Shown: positions 39,556-56,426, counted from the first letter of the stretch. The stretch: DNA of 64,000 nt from Corydoras sp. C115 (GCA_019802505.1 JAFMOC010000448.1:277001-341000); one strand, 5' to 3'. Numbers and translations are program-made. The notes: generated from the letters alone by a model not told the origin.

Positions 39556-40663
39556 GTATAATTTATACAGTTATATTTACAAATAACAAATGTATTTATT
39601 TAGTAGAGGATTTATTTAGTGGAAGATGATGGATGGATGAATGAATGAACGTTGGGGCTTTTCTTCATTGATAATCATAAATCATGAATCAAAGTATTTA
39701 AAACCAATTAATAGAACCCTCAGGATAAATTCATCCAATCAGCAGGGGGGTGTAACTGTTATCAACGGCTGTGGACCAATCACAGCTGTGATGTTATGTG
39801 ATCAGGACACACGCCCTCTAGTGTTGGGGTCCTTCAGTCATGGTGCTCTGACACGTGAAGATTAGTTTGGTCTCCAGTGTGGCTTCGGTTCTTGAGCGCT
39901 GTGAACACATGATGGATGGAGACGTGAGGAATCATTGACCTCAGGTGGACGGGTCGCGTCCGGCTGAGCTCATGTGGGTGTGTATGTTGTTGTTGTTGTT
40001 GTTGTTAAGGGGCGGTCCTTTGTTGTTGTAATTCACGCCTGTGTTCTGGAGGGTCGTGACGTAGGTGCATGATGGTGCCTCCACCTTCCTGAGCTCCTCA
40101 AACACCGGCGGGGCAGCAGGAGTTGCCCGGGGTTAAACAAGGCAGTGTAAATGCAATGAAGGGGAAAAATGGACGCCGGGTGCTCTTGACCTGCAGCGAG
40201 CTCCTCCCCCACCGAGTGCAACCTGCTCACCAAACACAAGGAATCTCTTCTTTGAGCTGCTTGGCTGACCATGCAAGATCAAAGGCTCTCCCGGTCACCC
40301 GACCTCCCGCCCCCTCCCGTCTCGTCCGCCGGAGAGCTGATTGAACCGATTCATGACCGGGTCCTGACCCCCCGCATGCCAGACGCAGACCGAGGACAGA
40401 CGGGCAGCTTGCCTTACCCACAGCTTCATCACACATCCTGTTCTCTTCCTGTTTCACTCACCATGAATTTACAGTGTCATCATGCCCCCCCCCCGCCCCC
40501 CCGCCCCTCAATACACTTCCTATTGTCTAATTTCTTGCTTCACATCACCGTTGCTCAGTTTTGTTACTTATTTTGTGAATAATTTTCTTTATTTGATGAC
40601 ATTCTAAAAAAATAGTTTCTTCTTTCATTGTAAATTATTTCAGGTTTATTGATCTGATAGATG
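39556..40663. other. Unique intergenic DNA
   Basis: No gene is recognised. It holds a (GTT)n run (39986-40006) and a C-rich run (40485-40508). The segment at 39900-40420 is fairly GC-rich with short open frames on both strands but no coding signature or splice context. Confidence 0.4.
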
Positions 40664-41019
40664 GGGCCGCACGGTGGCTTAGTGGTTTAGCACGTTCTCC
40701 TCTCAGCGCTAGGGATTCCCGGTTCGAATCCCCATCTGGGTGGAGTTTCCATGTTCTCCCCGTGTCCGCGTGGGTTTCCTCCGGGTTCTCCGGTTTCCTC
40801 CCACAGTCCAAAAACATGAATCAAGTCAATTGAATTTTCCAAATTGCCCCATATAGAGTGTATGTGTGAGTGAGTTAGTGTGTGCCCACCGATAGATTGG
40901 CGTCCTGTCCTGGGTCTATCTGCCCAGCGCCCGAAACGTTCTCCGCTGGATGGGCATGGGGAACCCCCCCGCGACCCTAATAGAGGATAAAGCGGAAGAT
41001 AATGAATGAATGAATAAAT
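40664..41019 (+). mobile_element. tRNA-derived SINE, full length, close to consensus
   Basis: Head GGCCGCACGGTGGCTTAGTGG, exact box B, all internal blocks, short C tract, and (TGAA)n tail. It is one of the least diverged copies and useful for building a consensus. Confidence 0.92.
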
Positions 41020-41084
41020 AATGAAACCCGTTTCATTAACCTCTGAGTTAAGGTTACACGAAACTGAAATATTAGCAGCTTAGT

Positions 41085-41190
41085 GATTATGGAATGAACC
41101 TTTGGTTCAGGAGGTTGATGGTTCTAACCCAAGCTCTGTTGAGGCCCCTAAGCTGGGCCCTTAACCGCGAGCTGTTAGGGTTCAACCTCT
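41085..41190 (+). mobile_element. Second-type SINE fragment
   Basis: CAGGAGGTTGATGGTTCTAACCC (box B-like) and GGGCCCTTAACC match the body of the tRNA-SINE type seen at 55185. Strongly diverged and missing its tail. Confidence 0.45.
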
Positions 41191-41279
41191 AATGTGTTTA
41201 TGGGGGGTTCTTTTAGGAGTTCTGTGCATGGGATTTCTGTCCTGCTATGTTTGCCCACTGAGTGCTGGGTTCGGCTCCG

Positions 41280-41308
41280 GCCCCCCCCCCCCCCCCCCCC
41301 CCCCCCCC
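41280..41308. repeat. Poly-C tract
   Basis: About 29 consecutive C. Length is uncertain in any assembly. Confidence 0.9.
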
Positions 41309-44937
<3,629 letters not shown>

Positions 44938-45185
44938 ACTTACATTTACATTTAATCATTTAGCAGATGCTTTTATCCAAATGAGAACATCACAAGTCAG
45001 TAGTTATGAAGAAACCCAACAGGTATTTGTTAAAAAGATGCGTCTTTAGTAGTTTCTTAAAAATGCAGAGATTACCATTCAGATTGCAAAAGCTACCAGA
45101 CATGACAGGTTATAAAATAAATAAATAAATAAATAAATGCCGAGTGACTGTCTTACCAACGGAGTTGGGAAGATCGTTCCACCAA
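44938..45185 (-). mobile_element. L2-type LINE 3' UTR fragment
   Basis: CTTACATTTACATTTAATC, TTTAGCAGATGCTTTTATCC, CAGGTATTTGTTAAAAAGATG, and GAGTTGGGAAGATCGTTCCA are the 3' end of the same LINE family, read on the - strand. A 70-bp foreign piece and a short (TAAA)n run separate the last block. Confidence 0.8.
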
Positions 45186-47225
45186 AGAACTTCCAAAGAA
45201 ACCAACGGATCTCAGGGTTTAGTATTTTAACTCAAACGTAAAGCAACATTTATAAAGCAGATCATTAAAACCCGATCCACGAAACACACGACGCACCAAA
45301 ACTAGAGTCTGATTATTCGCCCACCTTCTCGCTGTATAATGGAAACGTTTACGACATTTAAAAGCATTCTGCAGTGATTAGTGCGGTTTCAGGAGTGACC
45401 TCCGTGACCCTCGCTTCATCCTTCTGAATGTTTTCAGATGCTTTATGAACAGAATCGTGAGGAAGGCGTGCTGCTGCTGCGCCATGCAGAACACTGACAC
45501 CGCCGCCGAGCATCGCTTTGATCAACGGCTTTCATTTTCCCATTCAAAATGTTTTCACACTCTGATTAATTTACAGAACGCCGACCTCACGCAACCTCAG
45601 CGCCGACATGTGCTCCAGCGTGCTGTAAATAAATCAGGGCGCGACGTTGACTCGGATCGAATCGGCTTAAGGTACCCGGAGCCAGTCGCACAAAGAAAGA
45701 GTCTGAGTGTGGCTCAGATGAACCAATCAGACTTCAGACCGACGTCGGATTCTCATCAATCATCTCGACAGCCGTAAGTCGGAATACAGTGCAATTTATT
45801 CCGTGTAAAGAAAGACTTTTCTCAAAGTTAAATAAATATCAGCGACCTGCTCCGACTGTATGACGGCATTCAATTAAATCTGATTGATAACAGGAAATGA
45901 GTGAATCGATTTTTTATCCAAAACGTCAAAGCCACGCAGCGCAAGATGAAATACAAGCTGAGCCTGCACCTCCAGTTACGAGCTAAGGTTTCTAAAGTTC
46001 TAATTAAAAATATCTTACCTTTTGGGCTAATTCGCATTCGATTACCTTTGCTTGGTTCCACTTCACCCTGAAAACCTCAAAAACGCCGTATGTTCATATT
46101 TAATGTTGATTTTAATATGAAGGTTTCATCAACACAGTGCACTTGATGGACAGTGGACTGTACGTACGCACATCCAGCTTCGGTTTTCTGGATTTGCATC
46201 TGGACCGACTCAAAGCCCAACGATTGGCCAATCTGATGAGATGGAAAGCAGATAGAGATCTTGAAATGTGGCGGGTTCAGGGTGGCACCGGGGCGTGTGA
46301 TGGCGGTGGGACACGGCAGCTGCAGCGCTCCATGGACGGCGGTGGGAGGAGCGGTGGTAGAAATGTGAGACATGGGGAACTGGATCGGACTAAAGGTGAA
46401 AAACCAATGCATCAGTGTCAGTTTGGTTTATTTAACACTGTACGTTGTGACCTCAGGAATGTACCCTGAACAGTTTGTGTGAAAACCTTCAGCGTGCCGT
46501 AAAGCCGCTCCAGAACAATGTTCAGTTGTTAAACACGCCGTGGAAATAAAGTCCAGCTAAAGAGTTTGAACTCCATCCAACTTCTCCTCAGCCAGCAGCA
46601 CGGAGGACGTATTCCATTTCAGACCCTCTGCGATCTTCACAGAGCTGAAGAGCTTTGAAGAAACTGAGGACTGAATAAAGGACGGCGGTGGGTGGTGGAA
46701 GTCGTGGCCTCCGTATGTCTGTCAGAACGTAGTCAGCTGACCCAACGCCACTGATTTACAGAGTCATGGTGCTGCACTGAAGGTACAGATCCTTCAGCCA
46801 GCCTTCAGCCTTAAGGTACAGATCCTTCAGCCTACTTAAGGTACAGATCCAGAATTATTTAAAGATGGGAACATTTTTAATGCACGCAAATGGAAAAGAA
46901 CCAGATCAGGAGTTCACACATAGAATAATCCAGATGTTCCACATTTGGTTCTTGCTTCAGGAATGTGTTTGCCGCCATCTCTTCCTGCAGGACTGAATGT
47001 TTTCATAGGAACCCTTACGGAAACCAGCACTATTTATTTGGTTACCATTTCAGCAACGTTACAATGAAAGTCTGAGGAACTCAGATCAGGTCGTTTTAAT
47101 CAGGTGAAGTCCAACAAACGGCATGTGCTCACAATTAAAACATGGTTTCATCCTTAAAGAGTGTCCTGACGTGACGTTTGGGATCAAAACACAGAGCCAT
47201 GATTCAGCTTTTTATATATATATAT
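45186..47225. other. Unique intergenic DNA
   Basis: No gene is recognised. A small local tandem duplication (AGGTACAGATCCTTCAGCC) lies near 46780-46850. Confidence 0.4.
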
Positions 47226-47360
47226 CATTCATTCATTCATTATCTTCTGCTTTATCCTCTATTAGGGTCGCAGGGAGGGGGGGAGGTTCCCCATGCCCAT
47301 CCAGGGGAGAACGCTTCGGGCGCTGGGCAGATACACCCAGGACAGGGCGCCAATCCATCA

Positions 47361-47362
<2 letters not shown>
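47226..47362 (-). mobile_element. tRNA-derived SINE 3' half inside a (TA)n run
   Basis: Runs from (CATT)n tail complement to CCAATCCATCACTG. It is bounded on the left by TATATATATA (47213-47224) and on the right by a 42-base TA run (47365-47406). The head is missing, probably replaced by the TA expansion. Confidence 0.83.

Positions 47363-47364
<2 letters not shown>

Positions 47365-47406
<42 letters not shown>
47365..47406. repeat. (TA)n microsatellite
   Basis: Pure TA run directly after the SINE fragment. Confidence 0.93.
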
Positions 47407-47409
<3 letters not shown>

Positions 47410-47410
<1 letters not shown>

Positions 47411-48100
47411 CTATAGTGTGTATACAAAGTGTATGTTTATTAATCGTGGAACCTAAAAAGAAAGTGGAAGCTTCACGGCTCTTCACTGAGACTGTACATA
47501 AAAACATTTGTCATTATACACTATTTTAAATCTTGTCAAATATTTTATTTGATTTAAACCTTAATTCAAACTGAGATTACTTTTTTTTATTGAAATATTG
47601 TATGTTTAATTATTTAAGTTTCTGTAAATAGGTATTATTATACACAGAGTGCTGATAGTTATAGTAATGTGTGTGTGTGTGTGTGTTAGGCAGTTGTTGC
47701 AAAGTTAAAAGTTGTGTGTTTCGAATCAGAGCTCTGTTCTATGAATGTTCTATGAAAAACTTAGTGTTAGTAATTATTCTAAACTACTATCTGAGTTGTC
47801 TCCGTTCCGGTCTCTCTGCAGTCACTCTGAATCTTATTAAAGTGTGAATCTGCTGTTTTAACGAGCGTGCAACGTTCCGTTAATAAACCTATAAAGAATA
47901 TTATTTATTTCTGTCACGACAAACAGTTCTTACAAACTCCGGAGCTGACTTTCTGAGCTGCTTTCCTCTGCGACGGTAAACAGGCACTTGTTACTGAGAC
48001 TGTGGCGACTGTGCCGCCTCGCTGGGCCCCTGAGAGCCGGGCGTTGCATTCCAGCGCTGGGCTGAGGGCTGCGTCTCTCATTCAAGAGGGAGGAAGTTTC
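47410..48100. other. Presumed upstream region of the candidate gene at 48.1 kb
   Basis: Unique sequence with a short GT run (47669-47685). Becomes GC-richer towards 48000, as promoters often do. Nothing else is recognised. Confidence 0.35.
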
Positions 48101-48143
48101 GGCAGGCAGAGATTATTTGCACTTTCCTAACATCGCGCCCCCT

Positions 48144-48148
<5 letters not shown>

Positions 48149-48177
<29 letters not shown>
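48149..48177. repeat. (TC)n microsatellite near a putative promoter
   Basis: TC dinucleotide run following a CCCTCCC stretch, about 410 bases before the candidate start codon. Pyrimidine tracts of this kind are common at fish and mammalian promoters. Confidence 0.85.
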
Positions 48178-48180
<3 letters not shown>

Positions 48181-48584
48181 CTCTGCTGCTTCTATAACTG
48201 CGAGAGCTGAAAACCCAGACCTGAATGTCAGGTGGACCGGTCTGCAGCTTTCGTCTCGGCTCACCAGCTGGAACTTTTTTTTTTTGGCTTCTCGCTGGTT
48301 GGTTTTCTTTCTTCTTGGCCCATATCATGTGGTCGGGGCTTAAAGCCTCTCATTGGAGAACAGGACATGGAAGCGCGGCGCTAAAGCCGGTACTTCAGTG
48401 TGTGTGTAGGACTACGACTGCCCTTGTGGGTGGACAGAAGCAGCACGAGTTCTTTGCCGTGGGTCTCCTCCCGTAGGTCTAAAGAAAAAGACACTACAAA
48501 AAAAAAAAAAGAGGGACGTCTTTAGATTCACTCCAACAACTTTCTACAGAGCAGTTTTAACCCCAAAAAGTCCGGCGGGCGCCG

Positions 48585-48616
48585 ATGGAGGATGCTTTAT
48601 CTCATGCAGAGTTAAG
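48585..48616 (+). CDS. Candidate first coding exon of an unidentified gene
   Basis: An ATG in excellent context (GCGCCGATGG) opens the frame MEDALSHAEL plus two bases. It is cut by a strong donor AG|GTAAGT at 48617. A 5' leader with a TC tract and an upstream 83-codon frame (48225-48476) precedes it. No following coding exon is recognised in the remaining 15 kb, so the gene would have a large first intron, as many developmental regulators do. I do not recognise the protein. It could also be a chance ATG before a donor in an untranslated exon. Confidence 0.45.
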
Positions 48617-49567
48617 GTAAGTGCAGCCGTCCTCTCTCTTTAATCAGCCACCGAACAATCCAAAGCCAAGAGTGCACAAGCGCCGCCGCGGGCGTGCGAG
48701 AGTCCACACAAAGCCGCGATAACAGAAGCACTATGCTCTAACCCTCCACTGTTGGTTTTGTAACGTGGATTATTTGATTAATGAGCTCGGGGCCCGGCTG
48801 TCTTCCTGCACACTGTAAACACTCTTTCATTCCTTATCTGTAAAAGTTAAAGGAGTTGGTCGGTCTTCAGTTACAGTTCCACACATGTACAGACTCACAA
48901 ACCGCCACAGTAAAGGCTGGATGTGTGATTTGGTTTCACGTCGTTTTAAACTACAGATCAGACCTGTTTCAGTTCTTTAGATGGTGCAATTAAAAATATC
49001 ATTTCTGTAATTAAATACAATACACTGCATTTATTTAATTTCTTTCTCTGCACAAGTTAATTACAAACTTTGGACTCTTTTAGTCAATTACACTGATTTT
49101 ATTAATGAGAATCAAACATCTTTCGCAAAAAACAAACTTTCACACTTTCTTTGTGATTAATTAAAATTACAACTTTTTGCAAAAAAAAAGGAAAAAAAAA
49201 GAAAGCTGCCTGTAGTGTAACTGTACAGTTAAAGTTTAGTTTGGCATGTTCTCCAGTCAGTCGAGTTCAGCAAAGAAACATTAAGTTCGTCTTAAAAAAA
49301 TGTTTCCAAAAAAGATTTGTTAAAAAAAAAAAAAAAATCCAAACCCAAACTGATTTAAACCCCGGAGTTTTAATCATATTATAAAATAAATCAACATAAT
49401 ATAAAAAAAGAAACGTTAATCCTGTTTTTAATTAATGTTAATTGTAGGATCAAAGAGTTTTTATTATAAGCAGAACAAATTGTTAATTTGTAAATGACAA
49501 GAACTTTTAGTTAACGTTGGTTCAGAAAAAAAACAAAACAAAAAAAAAACATTATAATGTTATCTGA

Positions 49568-49612
<45 letters not shown>

Positions 49613-50117
49613 CAAACATGTCTTCTACTGATATTTAATATTGTAATAGTAAAAATCAGAATTGCAGCTGTGCTTTTGCTGATTTAAAAAAATCCCTTTT
49701 AAAACTTAAAATAAGAAAAAAAATGTCTCAAAATTTAAAAAGTTGTGTGAAAAAAAAGTCTGTGTGAGAATTTAGATCAGATTATTGGATGTTAGACAAA
49801 CAGTCTGTCTATAACTCCGACTCCTCAGTTTCTGTGGGTTGGAATGTTCTAATGTTCTAATGGCTCATTGTTTCGGACGTTCTTCTCTTATAAAGTTTAA
49901 AGTGAATTTGTTCAGAAAGAAAACATTCTAATGTTCGCAGTTCAAACTGCTTCAGAAATGTTCTGTTCTTTATGATATTATGGTCTGTTGTTACGTTTTC
50001 AACATGAATTCTTTCATTTAGAATTCATTAAAAATGAAGCATTTCAAAAATATTAAGAGGTGAAATGAGGATAAAAAATTAGCTGGAAGTAAACTTGTGA
50101 ATGATAATTCATATTAT
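48617..50117. other. Intron-like AT-rich DNA
   Basis: Many A tracts and one GT run (49571-49611). The start (48620-48800) is GC-richer and may belong to a promoter CpG region. No gene is recognised. Confidence 0.4.
49571..49611. repeat. (GT)n microsatellite
   Basis: Pure GT run. Confidence 0.9.
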
Positions 50118-50312
50118 GGGCGGCACGGTGGCTTAGTGGTTGGCATGTTCTCCTCTCAGCGCTGGGGATCCAGGTTCGAATCCCAATCTGGGTGGAGTTT
50201 GCATGTTCTCCCCGTGTCCATGTGGGTTTTTCCGGGTTCTCCGGTTTCCTCCCACAGTCCAAAAACATGGATTCACAGGCCCTAGTAGAGGATAAAGTGG
50301 AAGATAATGGGT
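50118..50312 (+). mobile_element. tRNA-derived SINE copy, internally deleted
   Basis: Head GGGCGGCACGGTGGCTTAGTGG, box B exact, up to CAAAAACATGGATTCA. It then joins to the CCCTAGTAGAGGATAAAG tail region. Confidence 0.88.
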
Positions 50313-52839
50313 GGAGATGTACTGTATATATATATAATATTTGAATACTCCATGAACGATGCTGAATTCTGCAGTTGTATTTTAGAAATGAATAACATTT
50401 CAATAAGTAGAACCCATCAGGTTCCCCGTCTGTGTTCTGTAATCAGTGTGTCCTGACGTGTGTAAAGTGAGCTGGTCTGACCTTCTGCAGCAGATGTTTG
50501 GAGAGGTGATTTGACAAATGCATGCACTTTGTCAGCGTGTCTTCTGCGGCTCATTGACTTCCACAGGAAACAAGCTCCTCGTTCGGCTATTCCACTCTCT
50601 CGGGCCGAGGAGATGGAATTTGGAGTCAGTAAACATTGTTATTCATTTCTGCATGGTTTGGTTAATGTTATCAGATAACCATCCATTCAGGTGATGAAGG
50701 GCTGGCATCATGAGGAGTTACAGTGGCCGGCTGTATGATTTGCTGTTGAGACAGCTGCTCCTGCTGTAGGCAGCGGTGGGGGGTAATGTAGGATAAGTTC
50801 TTTATTAATGCACATGTGTTTTATAAATGCTACAAGTATTTGCACTTAGAAAGAATATCTGCAGTCTATACGAACTACACTGAAAAGCTAACGTCTTTGT
50901 CCATCGCGTTTTGAGTTTTGTGTAAGTTTATTACATTTATTCCATGAATAGAAAACGTTAAATGCGTCGTATACGTGTGTGCAGAATAACTACACGCTAA
51001 AGATAATAATAATAATAATAAAGTCATTCTGCCGCATTCTAAAGTCTTTTTAATTATATAAGGACGAATCAACTGACATCCTCTGCTAATTAAAACTGAC
51101 GTTCTGTACGTTAAAGCTCAGTTAGTGAACAACATTCTGCAAAAAACTAAGAAAACAAGCTGAGACATTTTTAACGTGTAAAGTTTATCTTGATTTTTAA
51201 GAAATGATATAATTTTATTATCTATATCTTTGCTGTCAACAAGCATTCAATCTATTTAAACTCTTTAACTCGTTAATTAAAATGAACAGAGTTATCACAG
51301 CTGCAGTCCGTTTCCTTCCTGCGGAGGGTTTAGTGCCGATGCAGAGAGAACACGCCAGAATATATGGCTTTAAAACCTTCAGCACAAACGGGAATCCAGA
51401 GCGTATGATTGCAGTTGTAGTGGTTGACCTGGACGAGGTCTGCAGCCAAACCAGCACCACAAAATGAAAATGCTAAAAGGTTTGTATGAAGCGTCGTGTC
51501 AGCAGAGTGTGTTAATGCGCTGCTCCGTAGTCAGTCTGTATACCAAGAAAATAAAAAGCTGCATGTCAACAGAATCCAGGGCCAATTTAATAAAACCTAT
51601 GATCTCCTGATTTCCAAGTTAAACCTTTTATTAATTAACTGTCATTTTAAATGATGGTTTAATTACTTTATCTTTGGAATAAAAAAAAAAATCTGCCTTC
51701 TCAAGCTGACAGTCGAATGCGGTGATGATTTATTTAAAATCTAGTTTACAGCAAAACATCCGTTAAAAGATAGGACTTTATTTTAACGCTGCATTAACGA
51801 GTCTGAAAAGACCTGAAGAGAAAAAATGAGTAATTAAAATTCATTACAGCAAAATGTGTCATTAATTAGAATGAATTTGTTTTCCGAAGATCAACTCGCA
51901 CAGTATATATTAGAGTATATATTAATATTCTTTTGTCCGGGGAGTGAGGGTCATCAAAAAAAGTTCAGCGATTTACATTGTTTAAAGATCTCTCCATCAT
52001 CACAATCTTTAAAACATTTATAACATTTAGGTCTAAATACCCAGAAATAACAGCTGTAACTCCAAACCCTCTTATCATGATCATCCTTTAATCTTAAACC
52101 CAAACGTCTTCATTGTGCATCAAATACTGATAAATTGGCCCCAACGTTCTTTCAGAGGAGACTGTAAATCCGATCTGGGCTTTAAGTTACACTTATCGTT
52201 CACAGAGACGTCAGAATTCCCTCTGCTGCTTTAAAAACAATAAGCAGTTCAAATATAAATGACTTATAGATTATAGATTATACATAATCATCAGCTCAAT
52301 GCACCGCATGTATAACTCACTGTACACCACACTGTATATCCATCTGGATCATGTACAAAATAAAAAGTGAAAGTTCATGCTGACTCAGTACTTTGGGGGG
52401 GAAAAAAAATATAAAACACATGTCAGTTCAGGAAAAGCAACTGTACAAACATCACATGTAATTCAAATAATTCAAAGATTAAATTTCTATTAATCCCATT
52501 TTTACCGAGGCTTCAAGCCAGAGGACAATATTCTGCAACATCCCACACGACACGGGATAACGTTTACTCTGCTGCCTGTTCATCTGAATTATATGATCAA
52601 TATTATAAATGAACTACTGGTCAACAGTCTGAGGACCTTCATATAAAGCACAGAACAAATTAACAATACATTCAAAATGTCAGACTCAACAATGTTCCAC
52701 ATGTCTCATAATTATCAAATTTGGGTGGTGGACTCTCACATTTGAAATCTACTTTTATGTTTGTATATTCAGTGTTGTGCAGGAGGCCCGAGGCTTTTCT
52801 GTTAAAGCATGTCCTCAGGTGTTTTTTTTTGGAAATGAT
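50313..52839. other. Unique non-coding DNA
   Basis: No gene or repeat family is recognised. Relatively repeat-free. The segment at 50440-50720 is less AT-rich and could be conserved. A short (AAT)n run is at 51004-51020. Confidence 0.4.
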
Positions 52840-53070
52840 GACGGTCTCAGCATTAAGGGCTGAAGAGATCATTCCATCGTTTGGTGGTGATGACAGCGAT
52901 GGAATGTAAATTGGCGCCACAGTGAGGTGGAAGCACCAGGGGGTGATGTTACTGGATGTTAACTTTGGAAAATAGAGCAGATCCAAAGTTTGTCAGTAAT
53001 TCGTGAAAGCCGGTGGAGAGAGCTGAGCAGTGAGGTTCATGAGCTGTTGGGTGGGTTGAAGATCAGCTGG
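52840..53070 (-). mobile_element. Old L2-type LINE fragment
   Basis: GATCATTCCATCGTTTGGTGG, CACAGTGAGGTGGAAGCACC, AGGGGGTGATGTTACTGGA, and AAATAGAGCAGATCCAAAG align in order with the C-terminal end of the LINE on the - strand, but more diverged than the other copies. Confidence 0.65.
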
Positions 53071-54323
53071 TTCTGGTCTGATCATCTCGATGTTTTAGTG
53101 ACGTCTTCAGTTCATGTTGTGATTGTTGTGATTGTGTGAATGTGATCTGTTGAAAGTCAGTATCTGTGTTCTTGGGTATTAAAGTAGACAAACTGTCAAT
53201 TTAAAAGTTTCAGACACAAACTCGGGCTTGTAAACAGGACAAAGGGATCTTTAACTACGGACACCTTGAAACCGTCATTTATAGTTAGCAGTCGTTAATA
53301 GGGGGTCAGTTGCCCCAGGCTTTTCCATAATTAAAAGTTTACAACATGCTACAAACAGCCTTCTACAAAATTCTTTGTAGCAGAAGCTAAAATATTCAAA
53401 GATAACGTGGTCTTCATTGTCATGACGTGGGTCAGATGTGCGGGTCATTGAAAAAGATTACTATTGATAAAAAATTAAACCTAACATTGTTTTTATATGT
53501 GGCGTTATGACATAATTAACGTTAAAAATGTGTTTGGAAATGCAGCACTGAAGATTGAATTTCTGATCCAAACATCAGACCAAAGGCAGTGTGTGAAAGA
53601 TAACAGACTTTATACAAAGACGCTTTAAATGTAAAGACAGAGATCTCCAAACTTCAACTTCAGTTAATTCTTCTATGGTTCTAAACCCCAAGAGAACAAA
53701 GCTTTAATCTGAACGTCTGATACTTTGTTTTAAGTGTGATGACAGACAGCGGTGTACGTTTGCATTGGGATCTGCTGAAGATATTTAATGTTAAATAAAT
53801 CTGAGCTTTGTTTGAATAAATATGACGGTTCCACTGAGGTTTGAATGGGCTCTCCTGTAATCTAATCATGTGTGTAAACTGTACGTGTGGTGTCCCTGTG
53901 CAGAGTTAATGCCGGGGGGGCTGGAGGTCTCGTAAAGTCTGTAAGAAGAGCTAAGATCAGTAATGAGCGTACTTGCTTAAAATGGTCTCCTCCATCAATA
54001 CTGCACTGAAAAACTAAGCCAGAGCTAAAGTTTCAGAGGAATCCATCTCCTCCAGGCTAAAGATGAAGCTCGGCTGGAAGCCTTGAATAGATCCTCAACA
54101 TGACACAGAGCTGATGTCATGCTCCTCTTGTGTGTTTGTCCTGCTGGGATGATATTCCAGGCATTGAACGCCAGCGCAGTGGCATGCACACTGAAAAACC
54201 CGGAATTTGATTCATCCTGTCTAAATGACTGAATCGTCAGCCAGTTCAGCTTAAATTAAACAATCTGGTTCCTTAATGAACTTCAGTCAGGTAAACATAT
54301 TAAACACACAGGTTTATAGAAAT
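53071..54323. other. Unique non-coding DNA
   Basis: Nothing recognised apart from short A/T tracts. Confidence 0.4.
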
Positions 54324-54673
54324 TCATTCAATTATCCATTATCTCCCGCTTTATCCTCTATTAGGGTGGGGGGGTTCCCCATGCCCATCCAGGGGAGAAT
54401 GTTTCGGGCACTGGGCAGATACACCCAGGACAGGGGGGCAATCTATCACTGGACACACTCTAACTCACACACACACACTCTATATGGGGCAATTTGGAGA
54501 ACTCAATTGACTTGATCCATGTTTTTGGACTGTGGGAGGAAACCGGAGAACCCGGAGGAAACCCACGCAGACACGGGGAGAACATGGAAACTCCACCCAG
54601 ATGGGGATTCGAACCGGGAATCCCTAGTGCTGAGAGGAGAACATGCTAAACCACTAAGCCACCGTGCCGCCCC
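54324..54673 (-). mobile_element. tRNA-derived SINE, full length
   Basis: Complete - strand copy with head complement (GGGGGCGGCACGGTGGCTTAG), exact box B, CA tract and degraded (CATT)n tail. Confidence 0.92.
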
Positions 54674-55184
54674 CAGTTCTATATTATATTATTTCAAAAC
54701 AGTGTATTAACTGAAGAGAGGAACTGGAACGGAACGAAGAGCCTGCTGTTAAAACAATATGCTTGTTGTTGGCGTACGGCACTTCAGGTGTGTGTTTCGG
54801 TTCAGGAGCATCAGTGAACAGTTCAGATTTCAGACGTTTACACAGCGGTTTGAAAGCCTGGCAGGTGAAGCGGAGGCCTTTAGGTGAAGCACATTAAGGA
54901 GGAGGTTCCACCCACAGAACCCATTAGAAGATACAGCCATAATATGCTAAGTGCTCTAATATAATGCAATAACAAGTGCAGATTATGGTACATTAATGTC
55001 AGTCCAGGCAGCAACAGTCCACTGGAGTCATGTGATCATTTCGTAAGTGCTGCCATTTTTGTGATGTCCATATTTAGAACGTTGGATCTAATCAGGATGT
55101 TTGATGGCAAACATGAATGGCCTTCAGAAAAACCTATGTTTTTCTCTGTGTTTTTATTTTACGTGGTGGTTTAAGAGTGTAGGG
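54674..55184. other. No recognised feature
   Basis: Unique sequence between two SINE copies. Confidence 0.4.
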
Positions 55185-55368
55185 TGTGGGAGCTCAATGG
55201 TTCGGCTGTTGGGTTATGAAGCTGAAGGTTGTGGGTTCAAGTCCCACAGAATTTAGCACTATGGGTTCTTGAGCTTAACCCTCATGGCTTCAGGGATGCT
55301 GTGGCCAACGTCCAGCCCCGTGCTCGCTCTGTAAGTCACTTTAGATAAAGGACTGAATGTAAATGTGA
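55185..55368 (+). mobile_element. L2-tailed tRNA SINE copy
   Basis: Head TGTGGGAGCTCAATGGTTCGG, box B GGTTCAAGTCCC, middle CTTGAGCTTAACCCTCATGG, and end GTAAGTCACTTTAGATAAAGG...GAATGTAAATG. Same family as 36285-36455. Diverged. Confidence 0.75.
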
Positions 55369-56426
55369 TGTGGAATGTTGTACAGTTACGTTACTCTGGT
55401 AATATTTCTGTACTTTAAAAAGGAAGACAAACCACAAAGTGGTGCGACCTCCATAGACCCTCCTCACTCTGATGTTGCTGATGTGTTACAGATGTGCAGT
55501 ATCCTTATCTTACATGTAGCAACATCAGTGTTAGAACTTTAAAGCACCTGATGGAGGTCTAAGTACTAACACACTGTCCTCGGTTCTGTGGAGTGGATTA
55601 TAAGATGATAAATCAGAGTTCTAAATGTTAAATTCTGTCATCGTGGAGCCACATCAGTCTTCATATCACTGCTTGTCTTCATTTCTGTTCTCCTGCAGAT
55701 ACACATCTCCATCCTCATGTTGAAGTTTAACATGTTCTTCTTCAGCCTGACCCTCTCTCTCTGTTTTTTTGGATGTTGTTGAATCTCTGCACTGCATTCA
55801 TGCTTTTTTTTTTATGTAATATCAAAGGAACGTTACATCTGGTCGTCAGACCATCCCGAGTCTCCAACACCGGGACATCTGTATCAGGGTGGAGGTCTGT
55901 AGTTTTGGTTGGTGGTGCTGTCATTCCTGATGGCGCCTGCAGTCTTTGGTCGAAGGGAGATTAGGAGGTGTCGGAGAGCGCTGGTGACGTAAGGCCAGGA
56001 GGACGTGTGTCGGGGTCACTGGACACGTGTGCTTTATTAAGAAGGGTGGATTCGCAGGCGATTACTGAAGGACGGGACAGAAACGACTGCTTCCTGCCGC
56101 ACTAATTCCCATCCAGGTGCTTATTTCGAGATCATTTCCTTTGCTGCGAGAGTTCTAATTATTCTCTCTACAAGTGAAGGTTGTTCAGAGGATAAACGCT
56201 GTGATTGCACTGATGGATCAGAGACGCCACTTCAAAAGCTCTCGAATGCAGTGCCGCTAATAGAACATTATCCTGTTTGCTATAAAACAATGTAAACGCA
56301 TTCAGGGTTATGCAGCATGTTTAGGGAGAATGATGTTAATTGAGCTTCACTATAGGGTTTCATGATAAAAGCCTGAGGACACTGCAGCAGTGAGTTCTAA
56401 ATGAGATCGTATGAATCCGGCATGGA

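Noticed and set aside
46137..46469. 110-codon frame
   Set aside because: Overlapped by a similar-sized frame on the other strand, with no recognisable protein and no splice context.
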